Part shown: one piece after another, positions 48,691-60,094 of the stretch
Position numbering within the stretch: the first letter of the stretch is position 1
Layout: the number at the start of each line of letters is the position of its first letter
Assembly (NCBI GenBank): GCA_025890175.1
Contig: JANPYM010000002.1
Span: 4,138,369-4,202,368 of the forward strand
Direction of reading: 5' to 3'
DNA from: Ciborinia camelliae
Taxonomy: Eukaryota; Ascomycota; Leotiomycetes; Helotiales; Sclerotiniaceae
DNA length: 64,000 nucleotides
Program-made: the position numbers and the translations under genes
The notes under the pieces: model-generated
Told to the model about the DNA's origin: nothing
Seen by the model: the letters and a program-made list of their open reading frames with translations, nothing else
The model's database searches: none

Positions 48691-48701
48691 TAGCTCTGCC
48701 G
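48691..48701 (-). promoter_or_regulatory. Cluster motif CGGCAGAGCTA, exact copy
   Basis: Reads TAGCTCTGCCG on the + strand, 320 bp upstream of the methyltransferase ATG. The match extends to ttagctctgccgctcgaa, shared with the next site except for one base. Confidence 0.5.
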
Positions 48702-48763
48702 CTCGAACTCTTTTACAGGCAAAGATCCTTGGCCCTAGGTAAATCTGGTATGACAGTAATGGT

Positions 48764-48774
48764 TAGCTTTGCCG
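48764..48774 (-). promoter_or_regulatory. Cluster motif, one mismatch (CGGCAAAGCTA)
   Basis: 73 bp from the previous copy and in the same orientation. The surrounding 18 bp differ from it by one base. Confidence 0.5.
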
Positions 48775-49117
48775 CTCGAAATTAAGTTTAGCGAAGCTGA
48801 AATTTTCTTACAGGAGTTAAGACATGGAGATAAACTAGGCCCTCTTGTTTCTGCCAGTGTATGGACTATTGGTCACCTTTTCCTCATCATTCGGATATGG
48901 ATTTCACAGCAACCGAAAACATGGTTTATGATTTGTCGGCAGCAACGCGGCTACTAAAATCTTCAAGTCAAGTGGTGTAAAAGCAATTTTCTATAGTGGA
49001 AACGCCCCCTAAGAGCATAGTATCATCAATTCTCGCCCCCATATACTCTACAATCGAACCAAAATTCTTTAAATTTGATGTATGGCATTTAATGTTGAAC
49101 TTGAAGGTTGGATCCAT

Positions 49118-51181
49118 TCAGCCAAGTAGAACAAATCGACCATGTCTGTTCATGACAGAAACCCAAGCACAATTGCTTGAACCTGAGCTTCTCATTTTCC
49201 AACACTCTTCCATAATATTCAAAGCCTCTAAGCACGTCCCTCTAGTTTGTGTGAGCTCCGCGGCAGAAAAAAGGCTCCTAAAGAATGCGTATTGTTCTTC
49301 AGGGGCAAGACATCCAGAGATACAATATGGCCAAGCTAAATGTCGTAGCAATCTTGCATCTGTTAGGCGTTCAAAGGCAGCTATAGTTTTTGAGACACTT
49401 CCTTTGATTTCTGGAAGTTCGGGGTGAGCACCAGAAATAACAACATGGAGGTAAGTTATTGCTGAGAGGGCAAATATTTCGGTGATTTCAAAGGGTTTAC
49501 CTACGTAACCTCCTATCGAAGCCTCATATTTGATGTCAGTCAATTTCTGCTGTAGTCGATCCTCAATTTGGCTTCCACGTTGCACAAGGTCTTTTAAACT
49601 TAATTTTTGGGTCTTGTCCGCCGTCTTTCTCCAAATATCTAATTGTGAAATTTCGAAAATAATGACCATACACCAATTCTTACAACCGTTAAATTCTTCC
49701 AAATTGATCCCCGCCTTTTCAAGCACAAGTTTGTGATTTAATTTCAGAAAAGGACTCGAACGAGTCGAAGCACAAGAGATGATGTCCATCCATATGAAGG
49801 ATCCGAGTAAAAACCTGATGGCAGATTCATCTTCAGAGTTCGCAATTGAGGCCGTCTGTATCAGCTTTTCGATTGCTGGAGTTAAAGTGCTTGCCGCCAT
49901 AAGATGCATTTTCCAATTTTCTGTACCACCACGGAACAACTTCACGCGTAGAATTATCAGCATTGGAAATTCTATAAAGGGCATTTAGCTTACCTCCCAA
50001 TATAAGAACTGGAGAATTGAAGTAAGATTCTCCATACTACGGATTGAAACGGTTGATCCACTCCAAGTGTTAGCTTGTGCTACGCTGAGTCGCATTTCCT
50101 GAATAGCCAGATCGTAGTGTTGACTTTTCGTCAGTAAAGCTGCAGTGATACTGCTAGTACTGTTAAGTTGGCAGGATCTTAAGTGATAATCACTCAAAGC
50201 GAGGACCGCATAATATGCCGATTTGACTCGCCTTAAGATGGAAAAAAGCCAACCCCTTCCTCCTTTAGACGAATCATAAAATGGATATTGGATGTAGAAG
50301 ACCTTGTCTAAGTAGTGCATAAAAAGCGTATCTTCCGTACCACTGCATAGAATTGAGTTGCTTGAGTCCACAAACCAGGAATCAGGGAGCGTCGAGCCTA
50401 CAGCAGCAGATGCCAAACTCTCAAGAGTCAAATCTGATTTGTCTTGATTTGTCGAAGTAGGATCCCATGGCGAATTATATTCGAGGATAGACGCTTCCAA
50501 AATTCCATCCTTCCCGACATAAAATCCTCCACCTCCTTGAGTTGGGGTCTCAATTCCACCTAATGGGAGAGATTGTGGTGCGGGTACTCTTTCCATAGAC
50601 TTGGGCAAGGCAGAGCATTCAAAGTTCAAATTTTCGTCACCAGTATTGTCACCAGTGTTGTCACCGATGTTTAAATCATATGCGGATGCGGCATCATTTT
50701 GGTTGATGGAGAAGTCCTCTGTCAAAATATCATTGCAGTATGGCTCAACCCGCATTGGCATATCAAAGGTCGTAAAACATCTCGTAATGATATCATCGTG
50801 TAAACTTTCTTGATTGGAAACACCATCGTATACAACGCAAGCTCCATGGACTGGACTGGACTCAAAAACGTTCGCCGAGGAGGTTTCTGTAAGTGGCATT
50901 AGGTTTATTTGAGGTGCCAATTGTTGTACAGTTTGGATTGACTGACGCCGAAATTTGGTCGATTTGATGTGTCTGAGAATTTGCTTCACTTCAAGAGCTT
51001 TTTGTTTCTGTAACACGCCTCTGTCCATCCATTGAGGTCTTGGTCCGAATCCGTGGCAGTACAACTCCAGGGAGGCGCATGTAGAACATGAAGGACGGCT
51101 CTCATCGCATTTCTTTCTTCGAAGCCGACAAGTCCAGCAACCGTACAGGCTTCGGCTGCCATTTCCAACAGTCGTAGCCAT
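49118..51181 (-). CDS. Zn(II)2Cys6 transcription factor
   Basis: Two exons: 49994-51181 and 49118-49939 (669 aa), joined in phase 0 (GTAAGC donor, GCGTGAAG acceptor) so that [19 protein letters not shown] reads through. The DNA-binding domain lies at the N-terminus: C15-x2-C18-x6-C25-x6-C32-x2-C35-x6-C42, with RLRRKK between the second and third Cys, the fungal binuclear-cluster pattern. A basic linker and short helical region (45-80) follow, then the long helical middle/C-terminal region typical of Fungal_trans_2 regulators ([43 protein letters not shown]). It is nuclear and likely the local regulator of the cluster. It is divergent from the MFS exporter, whose shared promoter holds the CCCGAT array; this spacing is typical of pathway-specific regulators. 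Confidence 0.9.
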
Positions 51182-51977
51182 GGCTATAGCTTCTGTGCAG
51201 CGATTCCGGATATCATAAGCAATTATCTTTAATAGTAAAGAGTTAGGGTACGATGGAGGCGTTCGATTAAGTCGTAGCTGGAGTTGATTTACTTTTAGAA
51301 ATCTCTAATCACGAACATTTTGGGCAATAAGACGGGAAATATACTTCAAGAAAGTGGGGGGATCTCACGCCACATATGCACAGGAAACGATACAGGTTTA
51401 CCGGTTGAAGAATTGAACTAAGTTCTTATCCTGGATATGAATTTGTACTGTTATTCTTATACAGACGTCAGACTTCAAATTGCCACACGGCATGCAGAGC
51501 CTTTTTCCATAACAAATGCTCTCATTCCTCCTTCCTAAGAGGTTTACCTTGGAACTATCTCCGGCCTCTTTTTTAGCTTTCGGCATCGTCTTGGAGTCTT
51601 TGAATCTACAATTTTGATTGTCGGTCTTACAGTGCAAGGTTTGAGTAACATTGTACGGTTGGTATGACCGAGTTAGCCTATGATGTGAGAAAGTCCAACT
51701 GTTGGTCGTACCGGCAGGATTCTACGAGACCTGATCCGACTTGATCTTGCCGAAACCAATATTGCCAGGGGACAATTTTCGGATCACAATCATGTGATTG
51801 GAGATACTGTACGGAGTAGCGACTTGTTATGTTGAACCCCTCAAATTTATTATACGAGCGTGGGCGGGCCCACAGAGCCTGAAACGAAGCCTTGGGGGGC
51901 ATTGGCTGATTGGACCGATTGGATTGAACCGCACCACGTGTGGGTGTAAAGAATCATGTGATATATAGCGTAAGAAT

Positions 51978-52070
51978 TCACGTGATCCGATCGCAGTAAA
52001 GTGAAGGGGTCGTTTTTGCTCCTGTCCCGAAACCCTTCCACTTCGTTTCAGGCATAATCATTTGATATAT
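51978..52070 (+). repeat. Dispersed ~95-bp repeat, copy 2
   Basis: Begins TCACGTGATCCGATCG and shares with copy 1 the core ending ccgaaacccttccacttcg, then tttca; the core is identical apart from isolated bases. Just upstream (about 51954-51970) a tcatgtgatatatagcg word resembles the right end of copy 1, suggesting a nested or partial second element. Confidence 0.75.
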
Positions 52071-52144
52071 GGGTGAAAGTTGATAGCCAAAAGAAAAAGT
52101 CGATGTTATGTGATCTAGTAGTAACAAAGCCCATATCTCTTAAG

Positions 52145-52488
52145 CCCGATGTACTTTTCCATTCCATATCTCTTAGGCCCGATGTGCTTTTACCCTTCCA
52201 ATCTCTTAGGCCCGATGCACCTCTTCCCCTAGCAATATATACCCGATGAGATACTACGGATGACAGTAGAATTCATCATCCATGCCTTATTAGTAAGATA
52301 TGAAGGCTTTTTAAAACTCTTACGCCCGATACACCTCTTTGCCAACCAAGGTACACCCGATCACGTGGAAAATGGTCCCCTCCTATACACTCACTGTCTT
52401 TTACTAATGGGGTCAAATTTGTCATCCGAGACTCATTAGAACTCCTCGGTAGAAGTTCCCTAAGCACCTCACAGCTCTTACACCCGAT
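52145..52488 (+). promoter_or_regulatory. Array of seven CCCGAT words, five within a CTCTTA(N)(G/A)CCCGAT unit
   Basis: CCCGAT occurs on the + strand at 52145, 52178, 52211, 52242, 52325, 52356 and 52483. Five are preceded by ctctta plus two variable bases. The 52211/52242 and 52325/52356 pairs are each 31 bp apart with similar text between (cacctctt...), so the array looks like a degraded tandem duplication or clustered operator. It lies 128-471 bp upstream of the exporter ATG. CCG-containing cores suit Zn2Cys6 proteins such as the adjacent regulator, but binding is only inferred. Confidence 0.6.
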
Positions 52489-52615
52489 TTTTCCTCTCCA
52501 GCCAACATACATCTGGCAATATATGGCCAACCTTAGTCGCTAAAGTCATTATCTCGACTATGCTCTCTGCCTCCATCTTTCAATTTCTTGTTAACATTTC
52601 TCAAACCAAAAAATA

Positions 52616-54418
52616 ATGTCTGCCACATCAAATTTACCGCCAATGCAGCCTCCTGATGACGATACGGTTTCAGGATCAACCCCATCCAAATTTTCCAAAG
52701 AGGAGCCCGGGAAAGAAGAAACAGGAAACGGGCCTGATCTTATGACACCCCAGCTCGAGAAAAGGGTCTTGACGGGATGGAAATGGTTCTTCGTTTGTGT
52801 TGGGCTCTACTGTGCGATCTTCCTATATGGTTTAGATAATACAGTTGCTGCAGATATTCAAAGTGCTGTTGTGGAAACCTATGGAGACGTCTCGCAACTG
52901 GCTTGGTTGGGAACAGGCTTTCCCCTCGGAAGCGTTGCGACCATCTTGACCTTGTAAGTTACCAACTAATATCAGTAAGAGACGAAAACGCTAATAGCTT
53001 GCTTCAGTGGGAAAGCTTACGGAATGTTCAACGTTAAATGGTTGCATCTCGGAAGTATTACAGTCTTCTCAATCGGAAGTGCTATTTGTGGTGCAGCGCC
53101 AAGTATGAATGCCCTCATCATAGGGCGAGTAATCGCTGGCGCCGGTGGAGCAGGATTATATCTTGGCATGTTGAACCTTATTGCTATCAACACCTTGGAG
53201 CGAGAGCGGCCCGCATATATGGGTGGTACTGGAGTCATCTGGGGGGCAGGTACAATATTGGGACCAGTCATTGGGGGTGCATTCGCCGATTCTAGTGCTA
53301 CATGGAGATGGGTGGGCAATTCAAGTTTCTACTGTATTTTTTCACATGCTAATGCAGACCCTTAGGCGTTTTACATTAACCTTGTTATTTTCGGAATCTT
53401 GTCACCGGCACTCTTGTTCATACCAAGCTTTCAACCACAACCTGGTACCTCAACTCTGACAAAGCTGAAGCAGCTCGACTGGGTCGGTGCAACCTTGACT
53501 GCGGGTATTTACACAACTTTTGTTCTTGCTCTTACATTCGGCGGTGTAACTTGGGCTTGGGATGATGGCCGAACGATCGGAACTTTGGTCGCTTTTGCTG
53601 TGATATTAATCGTTTTTATTGTTCAACAATACTTCGCGATCTTCACCACTCCCGAGCATCGATTGTTTCCAATCGAGTTTATTGGGTCTAGAACTTTGGT
53701 TATTTTGCATATTTGTACGGCTTGTGCATCAACCGCGATGTTTGTTGCTATTTACTATGTCCCTCTCATGTTCCAGTTCTCACGAGGTGACAATGGACTT
53801 CAATCCGCCGTACGATTATTACCATTCATTATCGTTCTCAGTCTCTTTATTATGGGCTCTGGTACCGCCTTGACACTCCTAGGATACTACATGGTATTCT
53901 TCATCGTCGGTGGGGCCTTTATGCTCATCGGAGCTGCTCTCATGTTCACTGTCAGAATTGGGACTTCGACAGGAGCTATCTATGGTTTCACAGTTCTAAT
54001 TGCCATTGGCGCTGGTCTTACTGCGCAAATAGGATACAGCGTAGGCCCCGCGAAAGTTCCATCAGAGAAAGTGGCAGCGGTAATCGGGTTCATCAACATC
54101 GCTCAAATTGGAGGACTCGTTATTGCCCTTTCCATCTCCGGCACCGTGTTCCAGAATATCGCTTTCATCAACCTAAGCAAGATTCTTTCGCCCTTGGGAT
54201 TCTCTGCCTCCGATATTCGTGATGCTGTCGCGGGGTCTCAGAGCTCACTATTTGCCGATTTGCCAAATGATGTTAGAGGTAATGCGATAGAGGCCATTGT
54301 TCAGTCTATCAGTATGATATATGCTCTCGTGATTGCGGGTGGTGCTTTTTGTCTCATTACAGGAATGCTCCTGAAGAGGGAGAAGCTATTTGTAAAAAAT
54401 GCGGTTGCTGGCGCCTAG
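52616..54418 (+). CDS. MFS drug/metabolite exporter, DHA2 (14-TM) type
   Basis: Three exons: 52616-52953, 53008-53311 and 53366-54418 (564 aa). Splices TTG ACC TT|T GGG and TGG|GCG keep frame. A hydrophilic N-terminus of about 50 aa precedes the membrane part. Family marks: WKWFFVCVGLYCAIFLYGLDNT in TM1, LAWLGTGFPLG in TM2, FGKAYGMFNVKWL between TM2 and TM3, GRVIAGAGGAGLYLG, the antiporter motif GTGVIWGAGTILGPVIGGAFAD in TM5, and WRWAFYINL. Further helices give the 14-segment DHA2 layout. These proteins export toxic metabolites or fungicides across the plasma membrane. Its place between a Zn2Cys6 regulator and two flavin monooxygenases suggests export of the cluster product or self-protection. 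No odd features. Confidence 0.92.
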
Positions 54419-54771
54419 GTTGCAGGTGAAGGGAGAGAGGCTATTTGTGACAAATGTAGTTATTTGTTTTTTGCGTTTCTGTTGAAGGTTGAGAGTTTAT
54501 GATTTCATACTTTAGAAAGCTTCACGGTGCACTATTAGATACATAATAAGTTTAAATATTTTATCTCCAAAAAGATGTTGCAGTTGGCCACATATTCAAT
54601 TAGCTCACTGTGCAAGGGTTGATCTCAACCAGTCTACTCGCCCAGGTTCTGTAGACTCGACAACTGTAATTGTTATTCCTATCAATATGAGGAGTATTGG
54701 TCCTGATTTTGAGGAGTTAGAATTTTCTATCACATTAACCACCATGAACTTTATTCAGCAGGAGAGAGAAT
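54419..54771. other. Convergent 3' spacer
   Basis: AT-rich spacer between two convergent genes. Nothing recognised beyond presumed 3' UTRs. Its right border depends on the uncertain last exon of the next gene. Confidence 0.4.
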
Positions 54772-56407
54772 TCAGAAATCTTGTGGTGTTATGATGATTT
54801 CCAAGCTTTTCAAACCACGCTGTTGATACCTGAGTCTATATAATAAAAAGCTTTAATTTTATTCAAAAATAAGCTAAAATGGATGTTGTTCATATGCTTT
54901 CTCTACCTCTGCGTAGGCGTCATAACCATAGATCCAAGGTTGAATTTTGGGATGAGTCCTGTTGAACTTAGCTTAACGGGCTCAATATATAGTTGCACAT
55001 GAGCACCTACCATGTAGTACATGTTGCGTGTAAGCCATTTGCTGCTGTTTCGAAAGACTTACTGAGCAACTCGTCTCTTTTAACTTGCTCAATACCATCT
55101 GGAAGATGATGCTCTTTACCCTGTTCGAAAGTTTCCTTGACGAGCTGATCAACTCGAGGTCGTCGAATAGTGTCGTACATCTCCATAGCAGGAGAGATCT
55201 GACTCTTTCGTTTCACTCTGGAAAGCAATGCTCCGATTGTCGCACCGTCTTCTAGAGAAGAATTGGCGCCTTGTGCCATATAAGGTAGCATTGGATGAGC
55301 ACAGTCTCCCCTGTTTGCTGTCTTTGAGTATATCAAACATTTATGATGATGATATCATATGGGATAGTACTTACGCTAACAGAAGCCTCCCGGATGTTGA
55401 TTTCCAGAACGAAAGTGGTTCCACTATATGACTTGTTAGATGAATCTCATCGAAGAATTCGTTACCTACTGTAATTTAGACGCCATTTATCAACCCTTTC
55501 CACGTGCTCCAAGAATTGAGCTAAGCTACACAGACAACCGTTACTATATATAAATGGCACAATCTTCTAGCAAGATTTCTCACATAGGATCCCATTCCTG
55601 AAATATTCTTTTCATTTCAGCCAGGTCTCCCTCCGCTTTCATCACATCTTCCGGCAAATTATCTTTGACCAAAAGCACCAAGTTCAGTGATCGACCTCCT
55701 TTGATACTGTAGGCTACCGCGTGCTTCTCGTGTCCAACCCAAATATTAATGCCAGCGTTGTCCAGCCACCCCCTAAGCTTGTCGTCTTTAATTGTTTCTC
55801 GATCCAAAAGGATTCTATAGGCCAAATCACCCGTAGGCTTTGGCTGGATATTAGATCCTATCAGACTCTGGCGGATATCTGACCAAATGCCATCAGCAGC
55901 AACCACGATATCTCCTCCCATTATCTCTCCTCCTTCTAAGCTTACACTTACTGCGCTCATATCTTCTCTTTGTATTCGAAGGTCATCATAATTCACCTCA
56001 ATTACCCTGCACCCAAGCTTGACTACCACGCCCAGCTCCTTTGCCCGCTCCGCCATGGCCAACTGCAAATCCGCACGATGTAGACACCACAGCGATGATT
56101 GATACCGGCTCTCTATCTCTTCCGAGTACTTAGTTCGCTCGGCGAGTATTTTCCCAGTGTACCTGAGCATTCGAAAATATGCGGGAGCAGAAGCCTTAGA
56201 ACTAAGAGTATCGGAGAGACCCCATAGACGCAAAAGACGCGTGCCATTAGGCGTAATTTGTAGACCGGCACCGACCTCACGAAAAGCTGCTACAGACTCC
56301 AGGACAGTGGCACGATGTCCAGCAAGACGAGCAGAAATGGCGGTAGCAAGACCGCAAAGGCCGCCGCCAATGATAAGAAGATGTAATGGCGGTTCTGGGG
56401 AAACCAT
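54772..56407 (-). CDS. FAD-dependent monooxygenase, salicylate-hydroxylase-like
   Basis: Five exons by hand: 55584-56407, 55470-55525, 55375-55423, 55063-55310 and 54772-54971, about 458 aa. Joins give DP-ILAQFLEHVERVDKWRLNY-MEPLSFWKSTSGRLLLA-GDCAHPMLPYMAQGA in family order. The Rossmann motif IIGGGLCGLATA (G14, G16, G19), the DG motif VVAADGIWSDIR and the GD motif LAGDCAHP (about 310-316) mark a PF01494 flavin monooxygenase close to salicylate hydroxylase/6-hydroxynicotinate 3-monooxygenase. They hydroxylate aromatic rings using NAD(P)H and O2. The last exon restores KIQPWIYGYDAY, a usual end motif. Beyond EVEK it runs on about 40 untypical residues, so the true stop or a further intron is uncertain. 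The second and third introns have alternative splice choices. Confidence 0.78.
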
Positions 56408-56931
56408 AGTGATATAGAGGCAAGTATACTGTGGTTGTTATATGCAAGACAGACCGTCACAAAGCCAGATGCTGATATTAACAATACTTTTGTTTAGCCT
56501 GGGAGATAGGTTGATTTAGTTGAGCCGCCTATTTTAGGGGGGTGAATGGCTGGTGCTCGGGCTCAGAAATCTCAGATAACGCTCGTCCTGATTCCCTTTA
56601 ATTGGTCAATTCTCAATTGGGTTTTATTTTTCGATCCACACTATTATTCGGTTTGCAACAAATTGCCTCCCAAATTCTCGAATTGTTCAAAGGTAAAATA
56701 TGGTCCCATTCATTCTCTAGGCGTTCAAGGAGTCCGTGCAACCCTCAGTCTCAATGACTAATTGGAGAAGATATTTCGTAGTCGATGTAAACGTATGGAT
56801 ATTGAATCGATGATTGGCTAAAAAAATCTGAAAGGGTAGCTATTTAGAAATATTAGGTATGGCTTCATATGGGGATAGCTGGTTTGAGTTAGCGTTGCCC
56901 TTCCCATTTTTGATGGCGAACGACAGCTCCG

Positions 56932-56942
56932 CGGCAGAGCTA
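56932..56942 (+). promoter_or_regulatory. Cluster motif CGGCAGAGCTA, exact copy
   Basis: Lies in the divergent monooxygenase promoter, with flank gcggcagagctaaaagtctt. Exactly the same 11 bases as at 48691-48701 (opposite strand) and 59704-59714. Confidence 0.5.
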
Positions 56943-57001
56943 AAAGTCTTGGCATTGGCTGCGGCAAGACTAAGTATCCTGGTGGTGATCAGCTTGTAAC
57001 G

Positions 57002-57012
57002 CGCCAGAGCTA
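57002..57012 (+). promoter_or_regulatory. Cluster motif, one mismatch (CGCCAGAGCTA)
   Basis: 70 bp downstream of the previous copy, same orientation. The similarity extends into taaagacctgg versus taaaagtcttgg. Confidence 0.45.
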
Positions 57013-57472
57013 AAGACCTGGTAAACAATTGAGCAGGGTAAACAATCCTCAACACCAGAGTTTCTAGTCAGAGTAACATACCTATACATTCAGAGCAAAA
57101 GTCTTACTAGAATTTTCAAAAATCCGTTAGTATATCCTTGCCAAGATCTTATATATCGCAGGTCTTCTAAATTAGAAACACCGAATAGGATTCGTTCATC
57201 GATATCTTGATCCTCACTGACGCCTAACTCTTTTAAGTTAGTGAGCCCTCATCTCACATAATTTAACGGCTTTGCTGCTTAGACGGTAACATTTCGAGGT
57301 AGGCATTCCAAAGCCACGGTGCTTAATACCTTACACCAATAACCGTTGTACATCCTTACAAAACCCGAATGACTGGCTAACAAACAGAAGGTATTGAAGA
57401 CTATACAAGAGTGTGCGCCGCTGCAGTCATAGCACAAATCATATACCGCACGCTTTACAAAACACAACGAAC

Positions 57473-59383
57473 ATGGCGAATAACATGTTGGTCGAAGTGC
57501 CTGTGGTTGTGGTTGGCGCAGGGCCAATTGGCATGCTCTTTGCACTTAGGTTAGCACAGCTTGGGACTGCATGTCTCCTTGCAGAGCAAAATGCAACGAC
57601 AATTAGCCTCCCAAAGATGGATATGACAAATATAAGGTCTATGGAGATATTAAGGGCAATGGGCCTTGCTGACGAGTATCGTAAATTGGGACCAAAAGAA
57701 GAGTTGTCAGATTGGGTAACCCCTTTCACCACTGGAATGGGGGAGAATGAACATCATCTTTTTACGTGGGTAAGTATGGTATTCCCCCAGTTAGGATTTT
57801 CCATTTCAAAATACTACCTGATACTATGTTCAATTGATTAATGCTAGTTTAGCCATTAGAAGGGAACAAGACGTGGAGAGAGAGGATCGAAACAACTAAT
57901 GATGGAACTCAACCTATCGAGCCGCCATTGAGAAGTTCACAAATTGTACTGGAGGCTTTTTTGAAAGATAAATGCCTGAAGTCACCGCTGATAACGGGTA
58001 AATTTGGCTGGAAATTTGTGTCGTGCGATGAAGATGAGACCGGAGTAATTAGCAAGTTCGTGACATTGAAAGGTACCGAATTCATAGTCAAGAGTCAATA
58101 TCTTATTGGCAGTGATGGTGGACGCAGCGCCGTACGCAAAAATGTTGGCATTCAAACATCAGGTTACAACTTGTAAGTCTGGACCCCGTAAAGGGACGTA
58201 ATTAACTTTTCCATGCACCAGCCCTGCAAAATTATTCATGACATTCTTCAAATCTGACGAACTGGCCGAGCGTCGACATTTTGGTAACTTCTGGCACATA
58301 GTTACTCCCAAAGGTTTTCTTGTTGATACAAACGCGGGCAACCTGTTTGCAAGTCACCACATTTTCCCCGAGGGAGAGGACACAAGCCATTTGGATCCAG
58401 CGGAAGTGGTTCACGCTAATCTCGGTGGTATTGGTGAACCTTGGAAGTTCAAAATCGATGAAGTACTAGCCCATTCAGAGTGGCAACCCAGATTTCGCTG
58501 TGCAGATAGACTATCAACTCCATCAGAAAAGGTTTTTCTCGTGGGTGATGCTGGTAAGTTTGGCTACTGTGAATCGATCTTTATGATAGAAGCTAATTAC
58601 AGTACCCAAATAGCTCATGCGGTACCGCCTCATGGAGCACACTCCTTAAATACTGGGATTTTAGGGATGTGGAATCTTTCCTGGAAGATAGCAGCTGTAG
58701 TGAACGGATACGGTGGAAGTCGGTTACTCAAGTCCTACGATGAGGAGATGAGACCAATAGCGATGGGAATTTTAGAAGCGGTCGGTGGTCACATTAGTCG
58801 TCAGATGTCATATTCTGACTGGATCATGGAAAATGTAGAGGTAATCGACGCAGAGACTCCCCTGGGCAACGCCGTACGTGCTAGAGTCGGTGCAATGATC
58901 CGAGATGTTGGGAACCATGGCAAATACTATGGCCGTGAGCTCGACCAACGGCTGAAATCAGACATAATATCCCGAGATTTGGACGGCACGGTCGAGCCCA
59001 AATGGAGTGCTTTACAATACACACCGTCCACATGGCCGGGCTCAAGAGCACCGCATGTGTGGCTGAAGGATGGACCTACTCCTATATTTGAACATTACGG
59101 TCTCTGGTGGACTCTCATGAACTTCCAGGAAAGCACGAAAAATTATGATGGGATGCTAGAGGGTTTTACGAAGGCTGCAGATAAACTTGGAATACCACTC
59201 AAACTGGTCAAACTCGTCGATGAAAACCACGCGCGCAAACTTTGGGAAAGGGATCTAGTTCTTGTGCGCCCAGATGGACATGTTGCTTGGCGTTCAAACA
59301 AAGTGCCTCCGGAAACTCAGATCATCGATATACTGCAGGTTGTTTCAGGGGAAAAGCCCAAGAATTGTTTGAATAAATACTGA
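57473..59383 (+). CDS. FAD-binding aromatic monooxygenase (phenol hydroxylase/MhpA-like)
   Basis: Four exons: 57473-57769, 57853-58172, 58222-58553 and 58614-59383, giving 572 aa; all joins restore family motifs (FTW|PLEG, GYN-F|PAK, GDA|AHAVPPHG). Elements: GxGxxG in VVVVGAGPIGMLFA (15-20), LIGSDGGRSAVR (about 190), GDAAHAVPPHGAHSLNTGILG (about 314-334) binding FAD, then LLKSYDEEMRPIA. A thioredoxin-like C-terminal domain ends with LVLVRPDGHVAWRS, as in phenol 2-monooxygenase and MhpA-like enzymes of fungi. It would hydroxylate a phenolic substrate with NADPH and O2. It is cytosolic. It shares a promoter with the other flavin monooxygenase, suggesting two successive hydroxylations of one substrate. 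The ATG at 57473 is the first one in frame. Confidence 0.9.
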
Positions 59384-60094
59384 TGAAACAAGTCTTGGAA
59401 AATGTTAGATAACGCTAGTTGGTGAAGCTCTCCCAAAGGCTTCTCCAAGAAGAGCCAAAGAAAAGTAATGAAAGGGATCTCAAACGAAGCAATATATCAT
59501 ACTCGCGTTATTCAAAGTGAATCCTGCCAGCTTTCAAATCTACTAACACATAACATAGAAACATAACATCGAAACTCCCGAGGAGAACCTTCCTTCAAAT
59601 CTTTTCTAGTCTATTAATGCAAAAGCCAAGAAAAGGCATAATATCACTCTCTTGGTCCACCTATTGCTGCTGGAAGAAAGAAAGGTAATCCAGAAATTGT
59701 TGACGGCAGAGCTAGGCAACTGCCGAATCATGCCAGGGTGAAGTATAAATGTCATCCATAGAGTATCACCTACTGAAGTTTGACAGATTTAACTATTTGC
59801 CAAAAAGCACAGATTCTAACAACTTCTAATTGATCCCGGGTATGCCAAGGTTGTTATTCCCAGATTATTTGTTACCCGGTCCAATTTTTGATAGGTCAAG
59901 TATTGTTTCGACAAGCTTGGCTTTCATTTCCTGGAACTTGCTAGAGTTGGGCAAAGACTTTTACGTACATTCCCATACAATACAATCCGCTACTTTGTTT
60001 CATCTGTAGGAGAAAATTATGTGTATGAAATAGACAACAGAAAAAAAGTTCAACAACATTAGCAGTAGAACTACCTCTGTGCACGCCTAGCTAT
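59384..60094. other. Convergent spacer with one cluster-motif copy
   Basis: 711 bp between convergent 3' ends. The only feature seen is the motif and palindrome at 59704-59725. Confidence 0.5.
59704..59725 (+). promoter_or_regulatory. Cluster motif CGGCAGAGCTA, exact copy, in a CGGCAG-N10-CTGCCG palindrome
   Basis: The 11-base word is followed by CTGCCG, making an inverted repeat with 6-bp arms and a 10-bp spacer, the layout of Zn2Cys6 half-site pairs. Its position between two 3' ends is not a promoter position, which weakens the operator reading here. Confidence 0.4.

Larger units (their letters stand above)
48372..49117. promoter_or_regulatory. Methyltransferase upstream region
   Basis: 746 bp between the methyltransferase start and the 3' end of the regulator gene. 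It holds two near-identical 18-bp words (ttagctYtgccgctcgaa) at 48690 and 48763, and a duplicated aacgcttag word just before the first. No gene seen. Confidence 0.5.
51182..52615. promoter_or_regulatory. Divergent promoter region of the regulator and the exporter
   Basis: 1.43 kb. Left part AT-rich without features; 51978-52070 is a dispersed repeat copy; 52145-52488 is an array of CCCGAT words; a pyrimidine-rich leader precedes the ATG at 52616. The word tactgtacggagtag occurs at about 51808. Confidence 0.55.
56408..57472. promoter_or_regulatory. Shared promoter of the two flavin monooxygenases
   Basis: 1.07 kb between divergent starts. It has two copies of gc(g/c)cagagctaaa-type words about 70 bp apart (56932 and 57002). 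No gene seen; the short open frames in it have no coding character. Confidence 0.55.

Noticed and set aside
49940..49993. Stop splitting the Zn2Cys6 gene into two genes
   Set aside because: A 54-nt GTAAGC...GAAG intron joins both parts in phase 0; the second part has no start of its own.
54976..55061. Stop after LHATCTTW as the end of the salicylate-hydroxylase-like protein
   Set aside because: A GTAAGT donor just before and an exon with the family end motif QPWIYGYDAY argue for another intron; the final few codons stay uncertain.
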